Positions 51,712 through 63,204 of a stretch of DNA of 64,000 bases are shown here, one piece after another. Source of the DNA: Nageia nagi (lineage: Eukaryota > Pinophyta); contig JBITNC010000001.1 in the NCBI GenBank assembly GCA_050084985.1, forward strand, positions 172,980,001 to 173,044,000, read 5' to 3'. Within the stretch, counting starts at the first letter, position 1; each line of letters begins with the position of its first letter. Below the pieces are notes generated by a model. It was not told where the DNA came from. It did not search any database and worked only from the letters and a program-made list of their open reading frames with translations. Both the position numbers and the translations under genes were made by a program.

Positions 51712-52363
51712 TCAAACTTCAATCCCCCTCAACTTCACCAACCTGATAGCATCCCTAAGCTTACAGAACTGAGCTTCCGGGAGAAGCTTGGTGAACAAAT
51801 CAGCGGAGTTCAAGGTGGATGGATAATACTCCAGGTGTATGATGCCATCAAGAACCTTCTCCCTGATAAAATGGACATGGATTTCCATATGTTTTGTTCT
51901 CTGATGGAACACAAGATTCTTAGCCACAAAAATAGCCGACAAATTGTCTAAAGAAATCGAAGATGAGCCACCTTGCTCGTACCCAATTTCTTTCAGAAGA
52001 TGCCTTAGCCAAATGGCTTCCTGGGTTGCAACAGACATGGCACGGTATTCAGCTTCTGTGGTGGAAAGAGAAAACAGTAGGTTGCTTCTTGGAAGTCCAA
52101 GAGATAGCACCTGAACCAATGCTAAACACATACGCAGAGGTTGATTTCCTGTCATATCTATCTCCCCCATAGTCAGAATTTGAGAATCCAAAGAGAACAA
52201 ATGAGGGCAACTTAGAATAATTGAGAGCAAGATCCTTAGTCCCTGCAACATACCTCAAGATTTGTTTAACAGCATTGAAGTGCTTAACATATGGTTTCTG
52301 CATGAATCGTGCCATCAGATTCATTTCAAAGGCAATATCTGGCCTGGATATAGTCAAATACAA
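51712..52363 (-). pseudogene. Copia 2 RNase H
   Basis: Two overlapping frames, 52049-52363 and 51712-52251, cover the domain with one frameshift. Blocks: MYLTISRPDIAFEMNLMARF, KQILRYVAGTKDLALNYSKL, FSNSDYGGDRYDRKSTSAYV (usual D-A-D-W-A-G replaced by N-S-D-Y-G-G), STTEAEYRAMSVATQEAIWL (catalytic Glu kept) and HQRTKHMEIHVHFIREKV. It ends ...LRDAIRLVKLRGIEV. This is the C-terminal part of the copia polyprotein, which removes template RNA. Confidence 0.9.
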
Positions 52364-52419
52364 AAGACTACCAATTAATTGCTTGTAAGCTGTAGCATAA
52401 GCTAACTGAGAGTTGAAGC

Positions 52420-53376
52420 TTAGAGAAACAGTGATTCTTGTATTGATTGACTAAGGTAAGTACAATCCTTGTATTGATACACTTGCATTTCAAGATTGTA
52501 GGGCAAGAGACCAAGATCAATCATTTCAAATGTTGTCTTAAGTTTGGATATGCACTCTTGAATGATTTCATCATTATTCCCAATTATCAGAAGATCATCC
52601 ACATAAAGGAGAATCAAGACCACATCTTTCCCTTGATTGAGCACACATAGATCGGAGTCACAAAAACACTTGGAGAAACCAATGTCTGTAAGGTACCCTG
52701 AAATCTTCTTGTACCAGGCTCATGGTGCTTGCTTAAGTCCAGACAATGACTTCTTTAGCTTGCACATAAAGAACTCTTTGCCTTCCAAAATAAAACCTTC
52801 TGGTTGATTCATGAAAATTTCCACATATAAATCACCATTGAAAAATGCACTCTTGATGTCAAGTTGAGAAACTTTCCATCCTTGAAATGCAGAAAAAACA
52901 AGGATAACTCTCACAGTAGCCATCTTTGCCACAAAAGCAAAGGTTTCCTCATAATTTACATTGTATTTCTGAGCAAAACCTTTAGCTACTAACCTTGCCT
53001 TGTATTTCTCAATATCTCCAACTGAATTGAACTTGACCTTGTAGATCTACTTATTGCCGATCACATTCTTTTCATTGGGATAAGGAGCCAAATCCCAAGT
53101 TTTATTTTTCATAAGCGCCTCATACTCCACTTTCATAGTTTCCATCCAACACTCGTACTTAGAAACTTTTTTGAAAGTTGAAGGCTTATGCTTGTTGTCA
53201 AGCTTGGCAATTAAGGATTTGTTCAAGGTCATGCTCCTTGTTATCGACAAAATTTGAGGGCTCATGCCTGTAGCCTCTATGCTGACTATCATAACCCCAA
53301 AGATGCATTTTTCAGCTCTTTTGTCCAACTTTCTTTTCTCAGAAACAATGTAGAAGAATGCTTCACAACCAAACAC
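52420..53376 (-). pseudogene. Copia 2 reverse transcriptase and integrase-RT linker
   Basis: From right to left: MFGCEAFFYIVSEKRKLDKR (end of integrase/linker), WMETMKVEYEALMKNKTWDL then VPYPNEKNVIGNK-like codons (RT start), a frame break near 53040, VSQLDIKSAFFNGDLYVEIF (first catalytic Asp), PEGF...CKLKKSLSGLKQAP, a break near 52700, then VVLILLYVDDLLIIGNN with the YVDD pair. There are three breaks in about 950 bp, so it is recently dead compared with copia 1. Confidence 0.9.
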
Positions 53377-53486
53377 CCTAAAATGAGAAATGTTAAGTTT
53401 TCTTCCTAACCATGCTTCAAAAAAGTTTTACTTTGAATGGCTTTTGTGGAACACCTATTCAAGGTGTAAATAGCAGTGCTCACAGC

Positions 53487-54290
53487 TTAACCCCACAAGA
53501 AACTAGGAAGATTACCCAACATGCATCTAGCCATCTCCATAATTGTCCTATTTTTCCTTTCGGCAACACCGTTTTGCTGAGTGTAAGGAATCGTAAACTG
53601 CCTCTTGATTCCATACTTAGCACAAGTCATTGAACTCATTGCTATTATATTCTTTCCATTATCTGATCTTAACATCTTGATTTTAAGGTTAGTTTGATTC
53701 TCAACAAAGGCCTTAAAAACCTTAAAACTCTCAAAAGTTTGATCCTTGTGCTCAAGTAGATACCCAAAGGTCATACTACTAAAGTCATCAATGAAAATCA
53801 AAACGTAAGATGCTCCTCCAATCGACTTAATCTAAAATGGACCCATCAAATCTGAATGCACAAGTTGAAGAGGTTGATATGCTCTTGTGGCTTTATCTTT
53901 TTCAAACTTCTATTTATGCATCTTGCCAAGAATGCACTTCTCGCATAGACCAACCGAAGGAGAAATTAAAGGCAAACCTTCCACAAGTTCTTGGTCTTTC
54001 ATGACTTGAATACTCTTGTCGTTAAGGTGCTCTAAACGATGGTGCCAAAGATTATCTTTAGAACACACACGAGAAGCAAAACACATCTTTGATGGAACTT
54101 GATCCACAATGTAGAGGTTATCTTTCACAGATCCTTTAACCAAAGTGGCAAATCCTTTCTTAATGCACCAAGATTGAGAGTCAAACTCAAAAGAGAACCC
54201 TTTTCTAACAACTTGGATTACGGAGAGAAGGTTCATCCTTAATTTAGGAACATAGAGAACATTTTCAAGAACCTTTCCGTGAATCGACAC
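53487..54290 (-). pseudogene. Copia 2 integrase
   Basis: The frame at 53910-54290 holds the pre-integrase zinc domain (NLWHHRLEHLNDKSIQVMKD, then CEKCILGK), with both His and both Cys. The frame at 53487-53801 holds the core: IFIDDFSSMTFGYLLEHKDQ, IKMLRSDNGKNI and TQQNGVAERKNRTIMEMARC. The catalytic Asp in R-S-D-N-G and the Glu in V-A-E-R are present. About 110 bp between the frames, including the first core Asp region, are out of frame. Confidence 0.9.
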
Positions 54291-54299
54291 ACTCCCAAT

Positions 54300-55431
54300 T
54301 CATTGGACTTCAAAGGTGGAGTTATCACCTATCACAACCGCATCTTTTCTATACTTGTGAAAGTTCTCAAACTTTTCTTTTTCAAAACATGGGTGATTAG
54401 TGCAACCAGAATCAACAATCCATTCAAACAAAAAAGAGCGAGACATGGAGAAGAGCGTCGCAACAAAACCAGCATAAATATTCTTCTTTCTTTTATAGTT
54501 CTTTACATTTCCATTGCCTTTGAACTTTTTCTCTGTTTTCTTTTTGTAGCAATCAACTTCTTTGTGATCTTGGATGCCACAATAGTTACAATTGCCATCA
54601 AACTTTTCCTTAGGATAAGGAATGTTTGATTTGCCTTTTCCATGTCTTTGCTTGAAGTGGTTGTTGTTGTCGTTGTTCCTGCTACTGTGGTTGTTGTTTC
54701 TGTTATTCCTGCTGCTGTTGTAGCCATTACCTCTTTTCTCAAACCTTTTGGCAGAAAAAGAATAAGATTTCTTTTGATGGTTGAACTTCTTCTTGAAAGG
54801 AGTTTTGGTTGCTCCAAGAGCAACCTTATTATCCTTAGAAGAAGAAATTATCACCTTATTGTTAAAGGTTTCCTCATGCTTCAATAGGTGCCTTGAAAGG
54901 TTCTCAAAGGAGGACTTCTTCATCATCAAGCCTTGTTTCCATAATCGCCACAAAGTTTCCAAACTTTGAAGAAAGGCTTTGAAGAATGATGAAGACCATG
55001 AACTCATCATTAATCCAATTGCACCCACAAGCAATAAGTTGGGTCCTTAGATCAATGATTTTGTTCAAGTAGATAGCCACATTTTCATCTTTCCCTTGAT
55101 GAGATTGAAGCAACTTTTGGAGAATGGTAAACCTTCTTGAAAAGTTTGATCCAAAGTAAATTTGCTTAAACGTATCCCAAGCTTCCTTTGCCAAGGTTGA
55201 AAACGAAATCATTAGGAGCACATCATCTAAAATTGCACGGTAAATTATGGAAGTTGCTAATTCATTCTTCGTGTTGTAAACCTCTAGTGCCTTCTCATCT
55301 GTAGAAGATACAAGGTTCTCATTCATTGTTTGCCAAAGCTTCCTTGCTTGCAATTCAGCTCTCATCCGAAGTTCCCAAATCCTAAAGTTGGAACCATCGA
55401 GAATGTGTTTGGATAAAAAGAAGTATCCCAT
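54300..55431 (-). pseudogene. Copia 2 Gag with zinc knuckle and protease start
   Basis: The start is the ATG at 55431 (MGYFFLSKHILDGSNFRIWE), 30-odd codons before the Gag core (AWDTFKQIYFGSNFSRRFTI). One frameshift near 54910-55030 separates it from the second frame (54300-55034). That frame carries an Asn/Ser-rich stretch, the CCHC knuckle CNYCGIQDHKEVDC, and the protease active site WIVDSGCTNH (Asp-Ser-Gly kept). Gag forms the particle and the knuckle binds RNA. With the frameshift repaired the region would be one ORF, typical of copia. Confidence 0.9.
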
Positions 55432-55759
55432 TTACTACACAAGAATGTGAAATAATAAGCATGTGGTTCAATAAACAACATTAAATGTTAAGTTTTAACC
55501 AAGTAAATAATACATGTTGCATGGGACTAGCATGTACAAGCATCACCAAAAAAAAATCCTAAAGAAAGCATAAAAATAACATAAAGCAAATATATTCATG
55601 CAAAAAGTTACCCAAACCCTAAAGAAAGGGAGAGACGTATTCTAGAACGAGCAAGGGAGGGTCATCATGTGTCTCTTCGAGAAAGAGAATGCGAGTGCTC
55701 TCCGCATAGGGGAGAGATCTCGTTGGTCCCTAAGGGTCGTGCTTGTGGTATTATTGTTA

Positions 55760-56285
55760 GAGGTCAAGAAGGATGAGATTGGTCAAGTCCTTAGCAAAGT
55801 CTGAGTGTCCTAAAGGCGTCTCTTGATATAACGAGTGGGGTGTGGAGGGTCATCTCGCCATCTCCTACGAACCTCCTCAATAGAAGAAGATCCAACAAAA
55901 GATGTATTGCAACGGTCCCTTGTTGAATGTTGAGTGCAAACCACAAGACAGTTCCACAAAAGGAAGGTCTCTCGAAAATAAAGAGCTGAACAACGTTGAT
56001 CAAGGTATTGGAGGAATATAGATAGCAAGTTGTGTGAGTCTCAAAAAAGGCAATGGTATCGGCCTTGGATCTCATAATAGACCAAGCATTGAAAGATGTA
56101 GGGGTCTTCAAACTCAGTCTCAAGCAAACAAAGGTGAAAAACACACAAAATAATGAGCTAGGTGGTAATTTGTCTCGATCCACAATTCATGGGAGCAAAC
56201 CTGAAACTACCCAAGGAACATCCTCAATCCAAGATGTAGATGTAAGTTAATGTAGCCACGTGGAAGGATCAACCCTTTGAGAAGG
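55760..56285 (+). repeat. Dispersed repeat R, copy 1 (in copia 2 leader)
   Basis: Same orientation and order as 63205-63740: GGTATC...CTCATAATAGACCAAGC, then TCTCGATCCACAATTCATGG, GGAACATCCTCAATCCAAGA, and an end near GGATCAACCCTTTG. The minus strand has a 130-codon open frame here (55791-56183) without known motifs, which I do not treat as a gene. Confidence 0.75.
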
Positions 56286-56359
56286 AATTATTTCCCCTTA
56301 TTCAGCGATCATCATGAAATAATCAAGACGAAAAAGAAACCAAGCATTTAGATGAGAAT

Positions 56360-56535
56360 GAGTTACTGAACTCCTTAATACCCCAAGGTTTCTTATGGAA
56401 GCTTGTGTCCTTAATACAAGCTTGAATTGTGTAGGTCTTGTTTGGGAATCAGCTAAGTGGTGGGATAGAGGTGGTAACTGTTAACACATGTTTTTTATAA
56501 GGACTGAGGTTTTTATCATGCAATGTTTGAAAGTT
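56360..56535 (-). repeat. LINE ORF1 fragment, inverted relative to the LINE at 59.3 kb
   Basis: The reverse complement matches 59343-59535 closely: ATTCCCAAACAAGACCTACA, AAACCTTGGGGTAT and TCATCTAAATGC versus their counterparts. The piece covers the start of LINE ORF1 only. Confidence 0.85.
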
Positions 56536-57139
56536 GTTATAGATTTTAAAGAAAGTAAAAATAAAGAAAATGAAAAAGTTGAGAAAGAGGTGATACTTCG
56601 CTAGATTTCAGAGAGATTATCACAATGTAAGCATTGTCTAAGCTTTCTTTCTTTTGGATCAGTTAAGAGGTCTTGTTCAATTCAATCAAACTTCGAAAAC
56701 AAAAGACTAATGTCCAATCATTTCAAAGAAGAGCGGAAAGCAAAGAAAATTACATTTGATACCCCCCTTCTTTTTATTAAAAAGGTAAAATAACCAATTT
56801 GCCTCTTTAAAACTTGTGTGAGAATATTTAACTTTTGTGAAAACAAAGTATTAATGAGAGAGAGAAAAATGCCCCATGTAGTTCAATAAGTTTCCCTTGT
56901 CTTTCCTTTTGTGAACAACAATAAGAATGAACCTTTTGAGTAACATGCACCTTTGATGAAGGAGTCACATTCCATGATCTATCAATACATGGAACCAAAA
57001 AAAAAATCATCTTATCCTAGATAAATGCATGTGCCTCCTTTTAGTTTGAAAAAAAAAAAGATGCTTCAATTTAGTGAAAGAATATTTCAAAAAAGAATAA
57101 TGAACAACCAAAAAATAAACACAATGCAAGTTTTTGATA

Positions 57140-57660
57140 TGAGTGAGGAGGCTGGGCAAGGGATTGAGCAAAGAGGAGGCGGTGAGGATTTGGCAAAGCA
57201 GTGACAGAGGGCAACCACGCCAACAACAACGGAGGGAGGATGTGCATGGGTGTGAGGGGTTTTGTCCAAGTGTATGTCGCGAGGGGCAGGTTACCAAAGA
57301 CATGGCTTTCCACGATGAGCAGAGTGGAGCGTTGGCACTGGTAGTGGGGGCAATAGAACATGAGTGGTGGCGTTAGACGCAGGGGTGCCAGACACGTTTC
57401 TCCCCCTCCATAGCTGACAACCTACGATATCACTACGATAGCAAAGATAGAGGGCAAAGGAGCCGCACACCGTGGGAGGAGGAACAAGGTCTGGCTGCAT
57501 AGTGCCAAATCAATGGCGAGGGTTTAGCGTAGTGGAGCCAAAGGTTTTGGCATAAACAAAGCTCCCAAGATGGCCTAGTCCGAAAGAATTCTGTCCAAGA
57601 TTGCAAGCAGATGGCTCCCACAATTTTATGCACCAAGCACGGAAGAGAGGTGGTTGCGTA
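57140..57660. other. GC-rich island of unknown origin in the copia 2 leader
   Basis: Visibly richer in G and C than everything around it, with several overlapping open frames on both strands but no motif I know. It could be a captured host fragment or an untranslated part of another element. Confidence 0.5.
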
Positions 57661-57749
57661 GGATTTGCAGCAAAAGGTATTTGTCACAATATTTACATAG
57701 TATATTTTTTGTTTTGTTTTTTTCGTATATTTTATGTATACAAAAAAAA

Positions 57750-57950
57750 AGGTGATCGATATACAAAACTAGGATATATTTTGTATATTTAAAGAAAGTT
57801 TTGTATATATAAAAAAAATAGAATGTTGTGTATATTGTGGAACAAATTTGTTGTATATACAAAAATAGAATATTTTGTATATTTAAATCAAATGTGTTGT
57901 ATATACAAAAATAGAATATTTTGTATATTTAAAACAAATGTATTGTATAG
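57750..57950. repeat. Tandem repeat, about four units of 46-50 bp
   Basis: The last two units (57851-57896, 57897-57942) are nearly identical: TTGTATATACAAAAATAGAA, then TATTTTGTATATTTAAA, then a CAAATGT tail. Two more diverged units precede them. Confidence 0.85.
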
Positions 57951-58208
57951 GATAACTATATTTGTACGACTCATAAGGCAAGATTTATAAAAGAAATTGC
58001 ACTTACTAACAAGGAATAAAATTTGTTAGTAAAAAGATGTATAGCAACAATATAAGTATTGCATTTCAAGCAAATTTTGTGAAGAAAAGAATGCAACTAA
58101 CACAAACAAATGTTAGTATTATTGAAATAACTCAAAAATGAATGTGAGGAGGTATACCTTAATGGATATGTTACATCACAAAATGGAGCAGGAAGATCCT
58201 CCAAGGAA

Positions 58209-58222
58209 GAGCTCTGATACCA
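58209..58222 (-). promoter_or_regulatory. Copia 2 PBS, initiator-Met type
   Basis: Minus strand TGGTATCAGAGCTC lies two bases after the LTR end, a perfect initiator tRNA-Met PBS core. Confidence 0.95.
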
Positions 58223-58224
58223 AT

Positions 58225-58671
58225 TGAAAGGAGATGAAGGTTCCAACCCAAGACCACCTTAGATGAACAATCCTACTTCTAAGAACACTTAATTAATCAC
58301 ACACACAAAATAACACAAGCATGTATAGTGGTTCCTCTCAATATGACAGTACTCCACTCTAATCTCAAGATCTTATACTTCTCAAAGAGCTTACAACTTT
58401 TCTCTCAATCTCTACCTCCAAAGTATGAGCATAACTTTGCTCTATTCAAGTGTGTATTTACAACAAGGCCAAGCCTTCTATTTATAGCAAAAATCCCCAT
58501 CTTAACTCACCTTTGAACCCAAGGTTTACATAAGGTGAGAGTAGGCAAGTTGCACTTATTTAATTCTCTAAATACTAGAAGGTATTTAGAAATGCTTTTA
58601 GGTATTTGGAAGAATTAAATAAGTGTGCAATATTTTAGATACTTAACAATAATGCATTAGAAGTTCTAACA
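58225..58671 (-). repeat. Copia 2 5' LTR (447 bp)
   Basis: On the minus strand it begins TGTTAGAACTTCTAATGC and ends TCTCCTTTCA, with the TATA box CTATAAATAG (58478-58487). The body aligns with 50425-50920 but is clearly diverged. Confidence 0.85.
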
Positions 58672-59342
58672 AAAAGTTTATAAATAGACCATAGGGGGTC
58701 ACTTTTGAAGTAGAAAGTTTTTAGTGCAAATTTGTGGAAAATTGGCAAATTGATGTATCTTTGTAATTTTTATATAAATCTAATACAAAGTGGTGGAATA
58801 TTTGAAACAAAGAGATTTGTCATTTGTGAGCTTGTGGATTTGACCATTTTGGAGCTTTTTGAGATGATTTAAGATCTTTCACGTTGAAAATTCCTGAATT
58901 TTAGGAAAAAATTCTGAAATTTTTAGTTTTTGAATCACTCCCAAATCGTTGCCTTTCCATAATTTGCATAGTAAGTGAATGTATTCTCGGTTTTTCTTCC
59001 TTTTATGACATCAAATTAGATTTCTTCATTCGAAATGAAGTTTGTGCACACTTGTCGTGTTATGTCTTTCTTTTGATTGCATTGTTCCTGCTTGCAATGT
59101 ACCGACGTTCAGCTCTCCTCCCGCTCCTCTTAAGAATAGATTGAAATTAAGTTATTCTATCTTTAGGTTGGAGGACTTCGAATGAAATTTCTTAAATGAT
59201 ACTGAACCAAAAAACCTTAGACACTACTTCACTGTGACCTTTTCTTTGTCATCTCACTAGTATTCGAAACATTCTTGTTTGCTTTTCTTTTCATTATTTT
59301 ACACTTTCTTTAAACATATGGCAACTTTCGAACTACTATAAG
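58672..59342. other. Non-coding stretch between copia 2 and the LINE
   Basis: No gene. A TATA-like TATAAATAGACC is at about 58680. This may include the LINE 5' untranslated region. Confidence 0.35.
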
Positions 59343-59950
59343 ATAAAACACCTCAGTCCCTACAAAAAAACATGAGTTAACAGTTATTACCTCTACTACA
59401 CCACTCAGCTAATTCCCAAACAAGACCTACACAATTTAAAGCTCGTATTAACGACACAAGCTTTCTGATAGAAACCTTGGGGTATCAATCCTTACAAGAG
59501 GAGTTCAATAATGCGTTCTCACCTACATGCTGGGTCGCTTTCCCGTCTTGATCGTATAGGCGATCGTCAAGTAAGAGGAAAGGTTTCCTTCCCAACACAA
59601 TGGAGCTTCCAAATGCTCTACCCATTTGGATTCGCTTATTTTGTTTTGTCTCCAAAAATTTGGCTAGAATAAATCTATCAACAAATTGGAGAGATAATGG
59701 CACCTCTAAATTGACGTAAGAGGTGAGATTCATTTCCTATGCCTAAATTTGTGTTAATTTGGATATTTCCAAACCATTACCTGAATTCATAGAGTTGGAG
59801 ACTAGGGAATAAATTTGGAAAAAAAGCCTACCTATCCCTTTGAAATGTCAAGCATGTCATAAATATGAGCACTTCATTAGACAACACCCCTTCACTAAAT
59901 CAGCTCAAGCCCAAAGGTAAATCCTCTAATTCAGTAGGCCTATAGCAAAA
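59343..59950 (+). pseudogene. LINE ORF1 (RNA-binding protein), decayed
   Basis: The plus strand reads RINDTSFLIETLGYQSLQEE, FNNAFSPTCWVAFPS, RKGFLPNTMELPNALPIWIR then LFCFVSKNLARINL. This is the DUF4283-type domain seen at the start of plant LINE proteins. A zinc knuckle follows at 59846-59887: CQACHKYEHFIRQH, CX2CX4HX4, with the last Cys changed to His. Frameshifts near 59560 and 59740 break it. Confidence 0.8.
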
Positions 59951-60199
59951 TTACCTAAGAAAATGTACATAGATACCGACCAAAATGTTGACAGAAAGAT
60001 TGATTAGAAGAAATTACAAAGGTAAGGCAAAAATCTAATTGAGTCGGTCAGAACAAAGGATTGGATCTCAATTTTCTCTAACTAGTCTAAATGAAAGTCC
60101 TTTATGAACCTAGCAACATGTTGTTAAACGACTCATAAGGAATCAAGAACCAAGTTGTGTGTTTCTACAAAAGACCAAAATCTTGAAAGAGAATTTGCA

Positions 60200-60900
60200 A
60201 TGTATAGTGCTAAGGGTTTGGTGAGGTTCTGGATGCCTAGCCAAGGACTCCACATCAGCTTATGGAGTGGTACCACACCTATAGAATGCGTGTCACCTAG
60301 ATATGCATGTTTCTTTTGGAATAAAGTCAAGCCTAGTGTGTGTAGGTAGGGGGAGACAAACCGTGGAGCAACTAGCATTGAGAAATATTTATGGAGCCCT
60401 AAACATAGAGAGCAAAAGGTCCTATGGCGAGATATTGACGATATGATTGCTCAACTTCCTATATATAAAATAATTCTTGGATAAGACTTCAATCATTCAA
60501 TGTTATTGCTAGCCTTGATGAAAAGATGGGGGTGAGGTAGTTGGAACCCTCTGTAGATTTGATAAAGCACCATGTCTCATTTGTCCATGGTTGATATTAT
60601 GTCAAATAATGGTATGATCACTTGGAATAATTTTCGACGAGTTGAGGCTCAAATTGCTAAGTATAGAACCATCTTTTAGTCCAACAAAGCCTGTTGGAGA
60701 ATGAATTCATTCCTATGGTCAAGATCTTGAATGGGGTTGGTTCAAACGTTGGCTTACAGAGCTAGAGATTTCACCTCAATTAAAAAGTCATCCTCTTTTT
60801 ACTTCTAGTATTGTGTCTTAGAGACTCATCCTTTAGTTCATTACTTGAGCAATGGTGGGAAGAGGGTAGATCACACCATGGTTGCACCAACCATTGTTTC
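60200..60900 (+). pseudogene. LINE endonuclease fragment
   Basis: Pieces of the endonuclease C-terminal half can be read in changing frames: IILG, stop, DFNHSMLL (the usual G-D-F-N with its catalytic Asp), K-M-G-G-like codons at 60525, MVDIMSNNGMITWNNFRRVE (60586-60645; usual D-x-x-x-x-x-G-x-x-T-W-x-N) and IAKYRTIF (usual L-D-R). The enzyme would nick target DNA; it is too broken to act. Confidence 0.75.
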
Positions 60901-61439
60901 TCTAAATAGCTTCAATTCCTTAACTCGCATTAGAAACATTGGAATTTGACATAATTTGATGATATATATGAAAAGGAGCAAGATGCTTGGAAATTGGAAG
61001 AGGTTAATGAAGACATCTAAATGGTATTTCTCATAAGGGAAATCAAGTTACCCAATGACGTAGAGGAATGGGAGGCTCAAGAGGAGCTTTTTTGGAGGCA
61101 AAATTTAGGATTTGTTGGCCCAAGGAGGAGAAGGATAGGAACAAAGCCTTCTTCAACGAGACCATTCTCTCGTATCAGGCCATAATTTTATCTTGAATCT
61201 CAAAGATGCTATAGAAAATTTTATTCATGCATGAGAGGACCTCCAATCTAAGGCAAATGATTACTTTTATAGGCTTTTTAAGAAGATTAATTTGAATTAT
61301 AAAGCTCAATAAAGGGTGTTGTAGGCCATTCCTAAGTTTATTCAACTTATCAAAATGAGAAATTTTTGGCTCCAAATTTCTATGAAGGAATTAGAATGCA
61401 CAATGTTCAATACGAAGAAAGGAAAGACCCAAGGTCTTG

Positions 61440-62460
61440 ATGGCTTCCCTATTGAATCTTACCAATTTTTTTGAGATATGCTTAAGGAGGATCTTCTTAA
61501 GGTTCTAGAAGAATCTAGGACATTACAAGGAGTACTAAAAGTGATAAACAATACCTTCATTGCTCTCTAGCTAAATGTTTGAAATGATGACTATAGCTAA
61601 TTTTAGACCAACCTCTCTTTGCAATGTTTTTTACAAGATCATCACCAAAGTTATGGTGGACAGATTACATCCCTTTCTACACCTTATCTCCCCAAAGCAA
61701 GGAGAATTTGTAAGGGATAGGAAAAATTTGGATGACATTTTACTTGCACAAGAAACAACCCACTCAATGGCCTCCCAAAAGGACCTAGCTATGTTTATTA
61801 GGTTAGATTTGCCTAAAGATTATGATCGCATGGATTGGCATTTCCTTAAAGGGATGCCACAAAGATTTGGGTTTCCTCCAGCATGGTGGATTGGATTTAG
61901 AGGTGTCTCACTACGGTCTTCTTTTCAATATTGATAAATTATGGTCCATCAAAGCTCTTTGCTCCAAAACAAGACATGCAATGAGGTGATCCCCTCTCTC
62001 CATACCTCTTTATTATTCTTGTTGATGTTTTAGGAGACATCTTACCAAGGCTCATGAAGCTTACAAAATTAAAGGATTCAAGTGCACTACAGAAGCTCCT
62101 ACACTCACATTTACAATTTGTTGATGATATTACCCTATTGGTAGCAACACATTATAGGGAAGCCTCAAGTATAAAGCAGATCTTCCCATTGTATTAGTTC
62201 AACTAATTAACGAGGCTAAATCGCAAGTGGTGTTTTTTCATACCCATATGAGAAGGAGACTCTCATTTCTAAACATTTCAAAGTTCCAACAAGGTTCCCT
62301 CCCCTTCACCTACTCGGGGCTCCAACTTTCAAACAATCCTTATTACGGAAACTCCATTCCAAAATTATCTTATGGACTCACAAATGGTTTTCTTCTAAAG
62401 CTAGGATCACTCTAGTTAAATCAAGTTCGCACAACATATCCATCTATCTCAATTTTGTTT
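61440..62460 (+). pseudogene. LINE reverse transcriptase, decayed
   Basis: The frame at 61575-61934 reads NFRPTSLCNVFYKIITKVMV, DRLHPFLHLISPKQGEFVRD and FIRLDLPKDYDRMDWHFLKG, where the usual K-L-D-x-x-K-A-Y-D-R carries the first catalytic Asp. Further on, LQFVDDITLLV (62108-62140) keeps the Asp pair of F-A/V-D-D. About 61980-62010 would be the G-D-P-L-S-P block (GDPLSPYLFIILVDVL-like). It is a non-LTR RT by motif order. Confidence 0.9.
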
Positions 62461-62956
62461 TAAATATCCCCAAGGGTATTTTGGGTAAGATTGACTAGTT
62501 TTTTTGACAATTTCTACGATGTGGAGGAAATATAGACAAGAAATAGGCACTATGGTACAATAAAATTTGGAGGATTGGATTGTCACTACACTATAAAGCC
62601 CAACAAGAGTTGGCAACAATACATTTTTGAAGTTGGTTTACTAGTCGATCCCAACTTTGAGCCCAAAAACTCCAATTCAAATATGGGGTAGTCGGGATTC
62701 ACAAGACCTACTACATTTGAAACGTCCATATCGAGGATCTCCCATCCTCAAAATCCTAGACAAAGGAGCCAAGATGATTAAACCCAAGCTTTTTTAAGGG
62801 TTAGAAATGGGCAACTTGTAAAGTTTTCATATGATGCTTGGGATGGAAATCCTCCGATTCTCCTTCAACATCCTAAATTGTAAAGATTGGCAACAAATAT
62901 GGAGATATATACGTGGATCGACATTTGTGGCTACTAGACTCAAGGGGTTATCTTCA

Positions 62957-62974
62957 TGAAAGAAAGAAAGAAAG
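62957..62974 (+). repeat. (GAAA)n run, possible LINE 3' end
   Basis: ATGAAAGAAAGAAAGAAAG follows the last LINE-like wording. Confidence 0.5.
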
Positions 62975-63204
62975 TATATTAATGTCCGCAAGTGACCAAA
63001 AGCGATCAATGGGACTGTGAGGTGCAAATGTATGAAGCAACATGTGGGTAATAGTGCAAAAATAGTGCAAAAATACAATAGAGCAGATAAGCCTTTAAAA
63101 GTAGTACATAATCGAACAGTAAAATAAACTAGTCAAGATAGTCGAGGGGGTGGGTTCTCATCTCCAATTGGGCTCTCCTTAGTCTATGGTAACTATGGTC
63201 ACAT

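Larger units (their letters stand above)
50425..58671 (-). mobile_element. Ty1/copia retrotransposon 2, with both LTRs
   Basis: LTRs lie at 50425-50920 and 58225-58671, with PBS (58209-58222) and PPT (50921-50936) in the right places for minus orientation. The gag-pol region (51712-55431) is only lightly broken, and all integrase catalytic residues and YVDD are present. The distance between PBS and gag (about 2.8 kb) is much longer than normal because foreign sequences lie at about 55760-57950. The 3' LTR side truncates the extra ORF at 50400. No matching target duplication was found. Confidence 0.9.
59343..62960 (+). mobile_element. L1-type plant LINE, decayed
   Basis: Order on the plus strand: ORF1 with a DUF4283-like domain and zinc knuckle (59.34-59.95 kb), AP-type endonuclease (60.2-60.9 kb) and reverse transcriptase (61.4-62.5 kb). 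No LTRs. A short (GAAA)n run at 62957-62974 may mark the 3' end. Stops occur throughout. Confidence 0.85.

Noticed and set aside
54279-54887. Plus-strand frames with Val-rich repeats opposite copia 2 Gag
   Set aside because: Antisense of the Asn/Ser-rich Gag linker.
55791-56183. 130-codon minus-strand frame in repeat R
   Set aside because: The second copy of R (63205-63740) does not keep this frame, so there is no sign of coding constraint.
57007-57361. Overlapping minus-strand frames of about 100 codons in the GC-rich island
   Set aside because: Three overlapping frames on the same strand with no family match; open because of composition.
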